Assembly: GCF_025717675.1 (NCBI RefSeq) | Contig: NZ_JAJIRT010000004.1 | Coordinates: forward strand, 62,001 to 126,000 | From: Paucibacter sp. DJ2R-2 | GTDB taxonomy: Bacteria > Pseudomonadota > Gammaproteobacteria > Burkholderiales > Burkholderiaceae_C | DNA length: 64,000 bases | Direction of reading: 5' to 3' | In this document: piece after piece, positions 25,840 to 33,620 of the stretch | Position numbering within the stretch: the first letter of the stretch is position 1 | How the letters are laid out: every line of letters begins with the position of its first letter | Program-made: the position numbers and the translations under genes | Notes under the pieces: model-generated | What the model was told of the DNA's origin: nothing | Seen by the model: only the letters and a program-made list of their open reading frames with translations | Database searches by the model: none

Positions 25840-26105
25840 GCCGGCCGGGCCGGTCATTCAGACGTCCAGATTGAGCGGCAGCAAGGTGCCCATAGCTGAA
25901 TTCCAGAGCCGCAGCACCTTCGTCAAGTGGGGACTCGCCGCTGACCTTCGCGGTGCCAGTTTGGTCGCCGAAAACCGGTCGTTGGATCTGACGAGCCGCA
26001 GAAGGCAAGTTTCGGCCGTTGCGGTCATCGGTAGGGCCAGATCGGCAGCCGAAAACTGGTCGGTCGGTCCGGCGAGCAGTGGCCGGCAAGTCCTGAGTAG
26101 ATTCA
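25840..26105. repeat. Decayed tandem repeats, unit about 80 bp, in a 486-bp gap
   Basis: The gap 25706-26191 has no supportable gene until the start at 26192. GCCGAAAACCGGTCG at 25967 and GCCGAAAACTGGTCG at 26048 are 81 bp apart with flanking similarity (GCCAG before, GGCAAGT after). GAGCCGCAG recurs at about 25909 and 25992, giving two to three degenerate units. On the minus strand GGGCACCTTGCTGCC (from 25890) resembles GGGCACATTGCCGCC at 29125, so one end of this array relates to the repeat downstream of the island. Confidence 0.5.
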
Positions 26106-26191
26106 GAACGTTTCAGCAATATTTCAGGTCTTCTAAGGACAGGTCAGTGCGCGTGGGAGAACACTGGGGCCTCATCAAACGGGGAAGAACC

Positions 26192-28381
26192 ATGTCGGAC
26201 AGCTCAAATTCGTGGATCCAGATCGCCAGCGCTATTGACGGTGGAAACGACTATGTGCTGCAGGTGGAGGCGCCCGCCGTTGCGGGCACACCGGTGGTGC
26301 TGAGCACGCCCGGCACGAACGGCGGCTCCCGTTGCCTCTGGCAATTTACCTCTGACGGCCGCATCCTGAGTCAGTTGATGGGTCAGCTTGTGCTTGGCGC
26401 AAACTCCGATGGCACGCTGGTCGTCGTCCCCTACGACACCAGCCCGACGCCAGACCCGACGCAACTCTGGGATGCAGGCGGCACCAACACATCCAACGTC
26501 ATTCAGTTGAGAAACCGCAACTTGCAGCTTTACATGGTGCCGCAGGGTGGCGAGTCAGGGCCCTTCACGCCATCGGGCGGGCTCACCGTGCTGTGCGCTC
26601 CCGGCACGGGCGTTGACGCTGGCAACATCAGTTATGGCTGGGAGCAAGTGCCGGGCACGCCGCCGACGATCCCGGCCCGCTTCTCGCAGTTTCTCGGCCA
26701 CGGCATCCCCTTCGATATCTCGAAGCTGGGCTACTGCGCGAACACTGCGGTGCAATTGCAGTTCCTGCCTGAGATCCCTGATGTCACCCCGACAGCCGAG
26801 GCAATCCCGCCGGCCAATGCATCCAATCGCAAGCGATTCGAATCTGCCGAGCACACCTTCCTGGGCGGCAGCGTCTCGCTGCAGTACCCCGACGGCACGA
26901 CGGTTTCCGGTGCCACCCAATGCTTCCAGACCGCCGCCGGCCGAACGCTTTCCTATGGCCAGATCACGGCCCTGGCCGGCGATTTCTACGGTGTGCCCGA
27001 TCAGCCCGTCTGCATGTATGGAGCCCCCGCCTTCTTAGCCGGCTTCAGCCTGCTATGGAACGCCACAACGGAATTGGACCGCCTGCTCATTACGATGGGT
27101 CGGGAAAGCTACGCCATCTATGAGAAGTACCTGAAGGGAGGATCTACTGCCGAGGAGTACGGAGACATTGGCAGCAACCTTGAGAACGAGTACGCGAACA
27201 TCACAGCGGGTCAGGAGCCACGTGTTCCCTTGTTGAGGCCATTCCATTGGCAAGACTTTCTCCATGCAGTCTTGTACGGATCGCGTTTTCTGAAGCTAGC
27301 CCAGAACAACGTTGACCACTTCGGCATCAATGCCTATCGAGCCTACTCGGTCGCGCACATGTGGGCCTGCAGGATGGCGAAGCAAGCCAATGGCGATGCC
27401 AGCCAGTTGCCCCTTGCCTACGCAATGAATGCCTTTGCCGACCACTACCTGAGTGACCTTTTCTCGGCCGGCCATCTGCGGGTGCCGCGAGTGCAACTGG
27501 GCAGCGAGAACAAGCTGCTTGCCGAGCAACTCAACCTTGCCGACCCCACCGCAGCGCAGTTCAACAGCAATGTGGGCAACCTCGTCTTCAAGACCACCGC
27601 GGTAGGTGGACTGCTAGCCAAACTGATGCATGACGAGGACAGCCATTGGGGCCTGCTGGTGCGCAATCAAAAGGGCCAGTCTTGGCGTTGCTTCGGCGAT
27701 GGTCGATACCTCGACAACGTCAACAGCGTGAACCGCTCCATTGCCGCGACGGCATTGCAGGCCTCCGCCGACGAGGTCTATGCCGCCTTCAAAGGCACGC
27801 TGCCCAAGGTGCCGGCAGCACTGGCCTACACGCCGATACTGAGCGACTTTGACGACCCGGTGAACGGGCCAGCCAGCAAGCTCAACTTCCCCGGGCTGTA
27901 TGTGTGGCTGGACGGCCAGTTGCAGCGCCGCACGCCCGATAACGATCTGAACAGCCGGAAGTGGATGACCAAGTGGGTCTACAGCAGTGGTTGGGGGTTC
28001 TACGGCGTGTACAAGGGCCGCACCACGCCCACCTACTACCTGCTGGGGTCGTCTGCTGCGCCGACCTTCAGCCTCATCTCAATCAATCAGAGCAGCACCA
28101 TCTGGAAGCCCGGAGACAAGGTGCGCTACGCCTTCGCGTACCGCAATGGGCTGATGGAAACAGACATGAGCCCGTGGGCGGAATGGCAAACCATTCCCGA
28201 CGGCATGGGCGGCGCAACAGTGTCGATGCCTGTCGCCACCGTCCCGGTATCGGGCTACCCGATCCAGTACTACGTGGTGTACCGGCAGTTCTCTTCGGCC
28301 AGGCAGCCTGGGCCAATCGAAGGGATCGCGCTGATTAAGTATGCCAAAGCAGCGCTGACCTTTAACGATACAACCCCCTAA
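26192..28381 (+). CDS. Ricin-type lectin / zinc phospholipase C-like protein
   Basis: A 729-residue protein. Start at 26192 is fixed by GGGGAAG five bases upstream. Residues about 5-150 read as a beta-trefoil (WIQIASAIDGG, QLVLGANSDG, QLWDAGG, LQLYMV), as in ricin-type lectins. The middle part (about 370-560) resembles zinc-dependent phospholipase C / P1 nuclease folds: DHFG (H376), AHMW (H389), then HYLSD with H418, D422 and H428 (HYxxDx5H), and a later HDEDSHWGLLVRNQKGQSW block. The last ~90 residues (from about 640) form a beta domain that recurs in the next gene (YAFAY...VYRQF). No signal peptide or membrane segment is seen, so secretion, if any, is by another route. Predicted activity: hydrolysis of phospholipid or other phosphodiester at a glycan-bearing target. 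Motif level only; catalytic competence untested. Confidence 0.65.
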   Translation: MSDSSNSWIQIASAIDGGNDYVLQVEAPAVAGTPVVLSTPGTNGGSRCLWQFTSDGRILSQLMGQLVLGANSDGTLVVVPYDTSPTPDPTQLWDAGGTNTSNVIQLRNRNLQLYMVPQGGESGPFTPSGGLTVLCAPGTGVDAGNISYGWEQVPGTPPTIPARFSQFLGHGIPFDISKLGYCANTAVQLQFLPEIPDVTPTAEAIPPANASNRKRFESAEHTFLGGSVSLQYPDGTTVSGATQCFQTAAGRTLSYGQITALAGDFYGVPDQPVCMYGAPAFLAGFSLLWNATTELDRLLITMGRESYAIYEKYLKGGSTAEEYGDIGSNLENEYANITAGQEPRVPLLRPFHWQDFLHAVLYGSRFLKLAQNNVDHFGINAYRAYSVAHMWACRMAKQANGDASQLPLAYAMNAFADHYLSDLFSAGHLRVPRVQLGSENKLLAEQLNLADPTAAQFNSNVGNLVFKTTAVGGLLAKLMHDEDSHWGLLVRNQKGQSWRCFGDGRYLDNVNSVNRSIAATALQASADEVYAAFKGTLPKVPAALAYTPILSDFDDPVNGPASKLNFPGLYVWLDGQLQRRTPDNDLNSRKWMTKWVYSSGWGFYGVYKGRTTPTYYLLGSSAAPTFSLISINQSSTIWKPGDKVRYAFAYRNGLMETDMSPWAEWQTIPDGMGGATVSMPVATVPVSGYPIQYYVVYRQFSSARQPGPIEGIALIKYAKAALTFNDTTP

Positions 28382-28437
28382 AGCGCTTGCGCCCCTGCGC
28401 AGCTCCGGCAAGGTCCCCAACTCGAGAGGCATGAATC

Positions 28438-29043
28438 ATGAGTTTCGACTCCAACAGCTTTACCCTGCAATTGCTCTCCGCCGACGGCACGAGCTTCCCA
28501 GCGGGCATTCCCGTCGCCTTGATTGCGGGGGACGACCGGAAGAACCCCGAGGCCCGAGGAAGCACCGATGCCAACGGCTACGTCACCTTTGCGATGGACC
28601 CGGCAACCATCACCCAACCAAGGCTCCTGTTCGATCGCAGTGCCATCCCCGCGGAACCGCCGGCACCTGACCGGGTGAAGCCGCCCGCGCCGTCGGCCGG
28701 TCAGACAGTCACGATAGCCAACCCGGCAGACGGCGGCTGGCAGTACCAGGCGGACGCGGGCACCAGCTTGCAGTACGGCATCTTCTGGAACGAGGGCAAC
28801 ACCGTCGCGTATGCCTTCAGCTTCGTCACCATCTCCGGCGAGTCCGCCCTGTCCGGCTGGGCCAGCACTACGCTGACGACATACGCGCTTCCCACGCTGA
28901 CTGTGCCCAGGGATACGAGCGGCGTGGCGCTGGGCCGGATCGTCTACCGGCAATTCACCATCGACGGGCAGCCTCAGCCGCTGGAGACGGTGACGCAGAT
29001 TGCCGACAACACGACGACGAGCATCGTGGATACCCTGCAATAG
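28438..29043 (+). CDS. Two-domain beta protein sharing C-terminal domain with upstream gene
   Basis: A 201-residue protein, 56 bp after the lectin/phospholipase-like gene, with GAGAGG eight bases upstream of the ATG. Residues about 5-65 look like a prealbumin-like or Ig-like fold (PAGIPVALIAGDD, GSTDANGYVTFAMDP). A Pro-rich linker (about 75-85) leads to a C-terminal domain (about 105-201) that aligns with the end of the upstream protein: GNTVAYAFSF against GDKVRYAFAY, and IVYRQF...QPQPLE against VVYRQF...QPGPIE, both ending in an [IF]-x-DT motif. No signal peptide. It could be an accessory, adaptor or neutralising partner. Function unknown. Confidence 0.6.
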   Translation: MSFDSNSFTLQLLSADGTSFPAGIPVALIAGDDRKNPEARGSTDANGYVTFAMDPATITQPRLLFDRSAIPAEPPAPDRVKPPAPSAGQTVTIANPADGGWQYQADAGTSLQYGIFWNEGNTVAYAFSFVTISGESALSGWASTTLTTYALPTLTVPRDTSGVALGRIVYRQFTIDGQPQPLETVTQIADNTTTSIVDTLQ

Positions 29044-29121
29044 CTCGTCCACACCGCTCGTACGTCAATATCGGATCGGCAAGGACATTTTCTTTCGCTC
29101 CGACGAACTGCGAATTTCGGC

Positions 29122-29172
29122 TTTGGGCACATTGCCGCCACTTACAACTGAAGTCCGACCGGCTCCTTTAGG
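29122..29172 (+). repeat. Decayed short repeat copy in a 378-bp gap
   Basis: The gap 29044-29421 between the island and the LysR gene has no supportable gene. TTTGGGCAC (29122-29130) and CGGCTCCTTTAGG (29160-29172) repeat the elements at 22507 and 22545 with the same offset. Similar material continues less clearly toward 29360. Confidence 0.5.
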
Positions 29173-29421
29173 CCGCTGGACAGGGTTAGGAAACAGCGCT
29201 CGTCGCCCCCGCCCTCCAAACCCGCTGCGCAGTTCTCCTGCCACGGGCTCTCTAATCTGTTGTGTCCATACTGGGATTGGCGCTCCGCTTGAAGCGCTTC
29301 CCACATCGCCAAGTTTCAAAGCCTGCCGCCCCGTTCGATGCAAATTGCTTGATCAGCGCCGGCTTTCAATCTTGGGCCCCTGGCAAACCGAACAGCGGAT
29401 CCACCACCCGCCCACCGGCTG

Positions 29422-30345
29422 TCACAAACCACGATCCCAGTAAGGCAGCTCCGGGTCAAAACGCGCGGCCAGGAAGTCCACAAAGCTGCGCAGCAGCAGT
29501 GGCTGGTGGCGGCGGCTGGTGTAGACCGCATGGATGCCCAGTTGCTCGGGCTCCAGGCTGGGTAGGATGCGCTGCAACTCGCCGCATGCCAGGGCCGGGC
29601 CGACCAGATAGGTGGGCAGCAAAGCCACACCAGCACCAGCCCGTACCGCGTTCAGCAGTACCGTGGTCTCGTTGGCGCGCAGCCGCGGTTCGCCCAGGCT
29701 AACGTGCCGCTCGAGCGGCCCCGCCGGTGTCTGCTCGAACAAGCTCCATTGTTCGCGGCCATAGTGGGCATGGCCAAGAAAGGCATGGCCGCTCAGGTCC
29801 GCGAGCGTCTCGGGCCGGCCGGCCCGCTGCAGATAGGCCGGCGCCGCACACAGCACCGAGCGGCAGACGCTGAGACGCCTCGCGATCAGGGCTGGGTCCA
29901 GCTGATTGCTGATGCGCAAGGCCAGGTCGATGCGCTCCTCGACCAGGTTCAGCGCATGCTCGGCCACCTGCACCTCGACCTGCGTCTGCGGATGCAGCAG
30001 CAGAAAGGCCGCCACCGCCTCGGCCAGGTGCTGCTGGGCAAAGCTGCTGCTGGCGGTGATGCGCAAACGCCCGGCCACTTCGCGCTGGCCCTGGCGCGCC
30101 GACTGTTGCGCCTCCTCGGCGAGCTCCACCATCTGGCGGCAACGCGGTAAGGCGTCCAGCCCGGCTTCGGTCAGGCTGAGCCGGCGCGTGCTGCGCTGCA
30201 GCAGGCGAGCGCCCAACCATTGCTCCAGCGCCTCCAAATGGCGCGAGGCCATGGCGCGCGACATTTCCAAGGCCTCGGCCGCCGCCGTCAAGCTGCCCCG
30301 ATCCACCACCGCCACAAAGACCTGCATCGCCCGCAAGGCATCCAT
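29422..30345 (-). CDS. LysR family transcriptional regulator
   Basis: A 307-residue regulator. ATG at 30345 has GGAG five bases upstream; a GTG six bases earlier overlaps that site. Winged HTH about 1-60 (MQVFVAVVDRGSLTAAAEAL, SRAMASRHLEALEQWLGARLLQRSTRR taken as separate blocks), then the type-2 periplasmic-binding effector domain about 90-300. It belongs to the large CrgA/DsdC-like group common in Burkholderiales. Divergent from the metallo-beta-lactamase-fold gene (127 bp between starts), its likely target. Confidence 0.9.
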   Translation of the reverse strand: MDALRAMQVFVAVVDRGSLTAAAEALEMSRAMASRHLEALEQWLGARLLQRSTRRLSLTEAGLDALPRCRQMVELAEEAQQSARQGQREVAGRLRITASSSFAQQHLAEAVAAFLLLHPQTQVEVQVAEHALNLVEERIDLALRISNQLDPALIARRLSVCRSVLCAAPAYLQRAGRPETLADLSGHAFLGHAHYGREQWSLFEQTPAGPLERHVSLGEPRLRANETTVLLNAVRAGAGVALLPTYLVGPALACGELQRILPSLEPEQLGIHAVYTSRRHQPLLLRSFVDFLAARFDPELPYWDRGL

Positions 30346-30472
30346 CGCCACTCCAATTCGATCGATTCATGCAACAAATACGGCAACGATACGCTGTTTA
30401 TCAAACGAACCGGTGCAAATAGAGTTCAGTCATCGCAACAAGACGGGGCGCCAGCCCCAGACAGGAAGAATC

Positions 30473-31417
30473 ATGAACAGCAACTCACGCCACACCCAAG
30501 CCGTGTTCCGCCTGCCTCGTTTGATGGGCGCCCTCGGACTGGCCAGCACCATGGCCTTGACAGTGATGGCCAGCTCTGGCGCCCAGGCCCAGGCCGGCAA
30601 GCCCGCGCCTGCACAGGCGCCGCTGGAGCTCAAGGTCATCAACCACGGGCCGGCCAGCTTCCATGTCAACTCGGTGCTGGTGCAGGGCGAGAAGGAAGCC
30701 GTGCTGCTGGATGCCGGATTCACCCGGGCCGACGCCTTGCGCGTGGCCGCCGCCGTGCTCGACAGCGGCAAGACCCTGAGCACCATCTACGTCTCGGCCG
30801 CCGACCCCGACTACTACTTCGGCCTTGAGGTGCTGCACGCGCAGTTCCCGTCCGCCCGCATCGTCACCACGGCGCAGAACCTGAAGAAGATCGAGGCCTC
30901 CCTGCCGACCAAACTGCAGGTCTGGGGCCCACGTCTGGGCGCCAATGCGCCGCGCACGCCGGTGCTGCCCGAAGCCTTGAGCGGCAACACCCTGCAGTTG
31001 GAAGGCCGCACGCTGGAAATCCTCGGCCTCGACGACGCCTTGGCCCACCGCAGCCATGTCTGGATTCCCTCGATCCAGGCGGTGGTCGGCGGCGTCAGCG
31101 TTTTCGGTGGCCTGCATGCCTGGACCGCCGACACCCAGACCGCCGCCGAGCGCGCCACCTGGCTGGCCAAGCTGGACGCCATCGCTGCGCTCCACCCCAA
31201 GACCGTGGTGCCTGGCCACATGCAGCCGGGCACGGCGCTCGATGGCAGCGCCCTGGCCTACACCCGCGGCTATCTGCAACGCTTTGAGGCCGAGCTGCCC
31301 AAGGCCGGCAATTCCGCCGAGCTGATCAGCGCCATGAAGGCCGCCTACCCGCAGGCCGCCCTGGGCATGGCCCTGGACATTGGCGCCAAGGTCAACAAGG
31401 GCGAGATGAAGTGGTGA
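30473..31417 (+). CDS. Exported metallo-beta-lactamase-fold protein lacking the HxHxDH motif
   Basis: A 314-residue protein, AGGAAG upstream of the ATG. Signal peptide about 1-40 (cleavage after AQA). The fold is recognisable: NSVLVQGEKEAVLLDAGF near 66-83, TIYVSAADPDYYFGLEVL, an LQLEGRTLEILG strand and VVPGHMQPG near 240. The zinc motif expected at 109-114 reads A-A-D-P-D-Y, so both histidines of HxH and the last His of DH are gone; only D113 remains, and the usual GD strand is GGV. Related family members often read HADPDYYFG, so part of this loss is family-wide and the first His is lost only here. It may bind metal differently or be non-hydrolytic. Probably controlled by the divergent LysR gene. 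Confidence 0.8.
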   Translation: MNSNSRHTQAVFRLPRLMGALGLASTMALTVMASSGAQAQAGKPAPAQAPLELKVINHGPASFHVNSVLVQGEKEAVLLDAGFTRADALRVAAAVLDSGKTLSTIYVSAADPDYYFGLEVLHAQFPSARIVTTAQNLKKIEASLPTKLQVWGPRLGANAPRTPVLPEALSGNTLQLEGRTLEILGLDDALAHRSHVWIPSIQAVVGGVSVFGGLHAWTADTQTAAERATWLAKLDAIAALHPKTVVPGHMQPGTALDGSALAYTRGYLQRFEAELPKAGNSAELISAMKAAYPQAALGMALDIGAKVNKGEMKW

Positions 31418-31428
31418 GGCACTGAATT

Positions 31429-31450
31429 GGCCAGGCCGCCCGGCCTGGCC
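31429..31450. terminator. Hairpin between convergent genes
   Basis: GGCCAGGCC (31429-31437) and GGCCTGGCC (31442-31450) form a perfect 9-bp stem with a four-base loop in the 39 bp between the two convergent stop codons. There is no U-run on either side, so it may act as a weak bidirectional terminator or a transcript-end stabiliser. Confidence 0.5.
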
Positions 31451-31456
31451 TCGCCC

Positions 31457-32056
31457 TCATTTGGGCTGCCGGCAGACCATCTCCGGCGCCTGATAGCCCC
31501 AGACGATGCGGGCTTCCCCCTGGTGCTCCCAGAAGCTCTCATTGCGCCCGACATAGCGGCTGCCGCTGGCGCTGCGCTCGGCGAACATCAGTGAGCTGCT
31601 GTCACCAAACTCGGCCACCAGGGTCGGCGGCTCGGTGGCAAAGAAGTTCACCACCACCTCCTTGGCCGCATTGCCATCGCAGGCCCAGCGGATCGGCCCC
31701 TGCGCAGGCAGCAGGCGATAGCGCGCTTGCAACTCGGCAATGCGATGGACGTAGCTGTCTTTCACGCAAGCCGGCTTGTCCTGGCTCTTCCAGCACTCGT
31801 CCCGACCCTTGACCCAGCCGCGCTGCTCGGCCTTGAGCAGAGGCGGCCGCTCCTTGGCGGCCTTTTTCAAAGCCAGGCTGTAGACCTGACTCAGCTGCTG
31901 GTCCAGTTGCGCGAGACCGGCATCGGCGCAAACCAGGGCCGCCATGCTGCCAGGCTGGACCTTGACACAGTCGAAGGCCGGCCGCGGCCCCGCCTGCACC
32001 GCGGGCGCTGCGCCACAGAAGAGCGCCAGCAGCAGGCCGACCTGGCCTCGCCGCAT
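31457..32056 (-). CDS. LprI-type / MliC-type double lysozyme inhibitor
   Basis: A 199-residue exported protein from ATG 32056 (MRRGQVGLLLALFCGAAP, cleavage after VQA). A longer start at 32110 gives a poor signal peptide and would share its CATG with the divergent gene's start, so I prefer 32056. Residues about 28-115 carry the LprI/DUF1311 pattern (FDCVKV, LVCADAGLAQLDQQLSQVY, a QRGWVKGRDEC segment). Residues about 122-199 carry the MliC pattern (WACDG, VVNFFA, a S-G-S-R-Y strand, SFWEHQGEARIVWG). Both domains inhibit lysozymes in known proteins. Role: periplasmic protection of peptidoglycan from host or predator lysozyme. The domain calls are by pattern, good for MliC and for DUF1311. Confidence 0.78.
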   Translation of the reverse strand: MRRGQVGLLLALFCGAAPAVQAGPRPAFDCVKVQPGSMAALVCADAGLAQLDQQLSQVYSLALKKAAKERPPLLKAEQRGWVKGRDECWKSQDKPACVKDSYVHRIAELQARYRLLPAQGPIRWACDGNAAKEVVVNFFATEPPTLVAEFGDSSSLMFAERSASGSRYVGRNESFWEHQGEARIVWGYQAPEMVCRQPK

Positions 32057-32108
32057 GCGGCTTAAGCTACGCTGAGCGAGGACCAGGGAACGCAGGGAGA
32101 AGCAGAAC

Positions 32109-33584
32109 ATGGCAGGGGCTCCGAAAGTTAGCAGCGATCACAGATTAAGCGATCTTCCCGCCCGCCCGGCGCTGGGCCGGCGCCGGCTCCTCCTGGGCCT
32201 GGCACAGGCCGGACTGCTCAGCCTGCTGCCCACCGTGGTTCACAGCGCGCGAGCGCTCTGGGTGCACAACGTCACCCGCCTGTACAGCGTGCCGGTCGCC
32301 GGGATCGAACACCCCCGCTCGGCCGCCGACATCGCGGCTGCTTTGCGCGCCTGGCCGGGGCAAGTCGCCGTGGGCGGCGGGCATTTCAGCATGGGCGGGC
32401 AGGTGGCGATTGCCGGCGGCCTGCAGCTGGATTTGCGCGGCATGAAGGCCTTGGTCTGGCTGCGCCCGGATCAGATGCGCGTGCGGGTGCAGGCCGGCAT
32501 GTGCTGGCGGGATCTGCAAGACCATCTCGACCCGCTGGGCCTGGCCGTCAAGACCATGCAGAGCTATGCCAACTTCAGCATCGGCGGCTCCGTTTCGGTC
32601 AATGCCCATGGCCGCTATGTCGGCCATGGCCCGGTGGGCCGCACGGTGCTGGCGCTGCAATTGGTGCTGGCCGATGGCCGCATCGTCGAGGCCAGCCGCA
32701 GCGAGAACGCCGAGCTGTTCCGTGCGGCACTGGGCGGCTACGGGGCGCTGGCGGTGATCAGCGAGGTGGAGCTGGAGCTCGCCCGCAACTGCAAGATTCG
32801 CCGCGAAGTGAAAAGCGTGGCGCTGGCCGACTACCCGGCCTACTTCCAGCGCGAAGTGCTGGCCCGCGAAGGCTGCGTGCTGCACAACGCCGATCTGCTG
32901 CCGCCACGCTTCGATCGGCCGGTCGCGGTCAGCTGGCGGCGCTGTCCGGACGGCACTGCGCTGACCGAGACTGCCCGTCTGGTGCCACGAGGCGCCAGCT
33001 ACCGGCTGGAGCAGAGCCTCATCTGGGTGATGAGCGAGCTGCCCGGTGGCGCCTTGTTGCGCAGCCAGGTCGTGCATCCCTTGCTCAGCGCCGGCGAGGC
33101 CGTGCAATGGCTGAACCATGAAGCCAGCCTCGATGTGGCCCAGCTGGAGCCGCGGCAGCGCACCCTCTCCAGCTATGTGCTGCAGGAGTACTTCATCCCG
33201 CCGCGTCACTTCCTGGGCTTTGCCCGCGCCATGGCGGCCTTGCTGCGCCAGCACCGGGTGATGGCGCTGAATGTGTCCATCCGCCACGCGCCGGCCGACA
33301 CCGACAGCCTTCTGCCCTGGGCCCGGGAAGAGGTCTTCTGCTTCGTGCTGTACTACAAGCAAGGCACGGCCGAAGAAGCTAAGACCCAGGTGGCCGGCTG
33401 GACGCGCGAACTGATCACCCTGGCCCTGGAACACGAGGGGCGCTACTACCTGCCCTACCAGTTGCACGCCAGCCGCGCGCAGTTCGAGCGCGCCTACCCG
33501 GAGGTGAGCGAGCTGCGCCGGCTGAAGCAGATTCACGACCCCGCCGGCAAGCTCAGCAATGAGCTGTGGTCGCGCTATCTTTGA
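32109..33584 (+). CDS. FAD-linked oxidase, exported (Tat-like signal)
   Basis: A 491-residue flavoenzyme of the VAO/PCMH type. ATG at 32109 has GGGAGA upstream. The N-terminus has a twin-arginine-like signal (GRRRLLLGLAQAGLLSLLP), fitting export of a folded flavoprotein. FAD-binding domain about 62-235: GQVAVGGGHFSMGGQ, FSIGGSVSVNAHGRYVGHGP. The C-terminal substrate domain ends LKQIHDPAGKLSNELWSRYL, like sugar-lactone or aldonolactone oxidases. Its start codon sits at the 5' edge of the divergent lysozyme-inhibitor frame. Substrate unknown, perhaps an alditol or lactone. Confidence 0.82.
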   Translation: MAGAPKVSSDHRLSDLPARPALGRRRLLLGLAQAGLLSLLPTVVHSARALWVHNVTRLYSVPVAGIEHPRSAADIAAALRAWPGQVAVGGGHFSMGGQVAIAGGLQLDLRGMKALVWLRPDQMRVRVQAGMCWRDLQDHLDPLGLAVKTMQSYANFSIGGSVSVNAHGRYVGHGPVGRTVLALQLVLADGRIVEASRSENAELFRAALGGYGALAVISEVELELARNCKIRREVKSVALADYPAYFQREVLAREGCVLHNADLLPPRFDRPVAVSWRRCPDGTALTETARLVPRGASYRLEQSLIWVMSELPGGALLRSQVVHPLLSAGEAVQWLNHEASLDVAQLEPRQRTLSSYVLQEYFIPPRHFLGFARAMAALLRQHRVMALNVSIRHAPADTDSLLPWAREEVFCFVLYYKQGTAEEAKTQVAGWTRELITLALEHEGRYYLPYQLHASRAQFERAYPEVSELRRLKQIHDPAGKLSNELWSRYL

Positions 33585-33620
33585 AACCCAGCGCCTGTCG
33601 CTGCAAGCACACTGAACTCA

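Noticed and set aside
29065-29343. A 92-codon minus-strand frame
   Set aside because: It runs across a repeat copy and has no ribosome site or recognisable domain.
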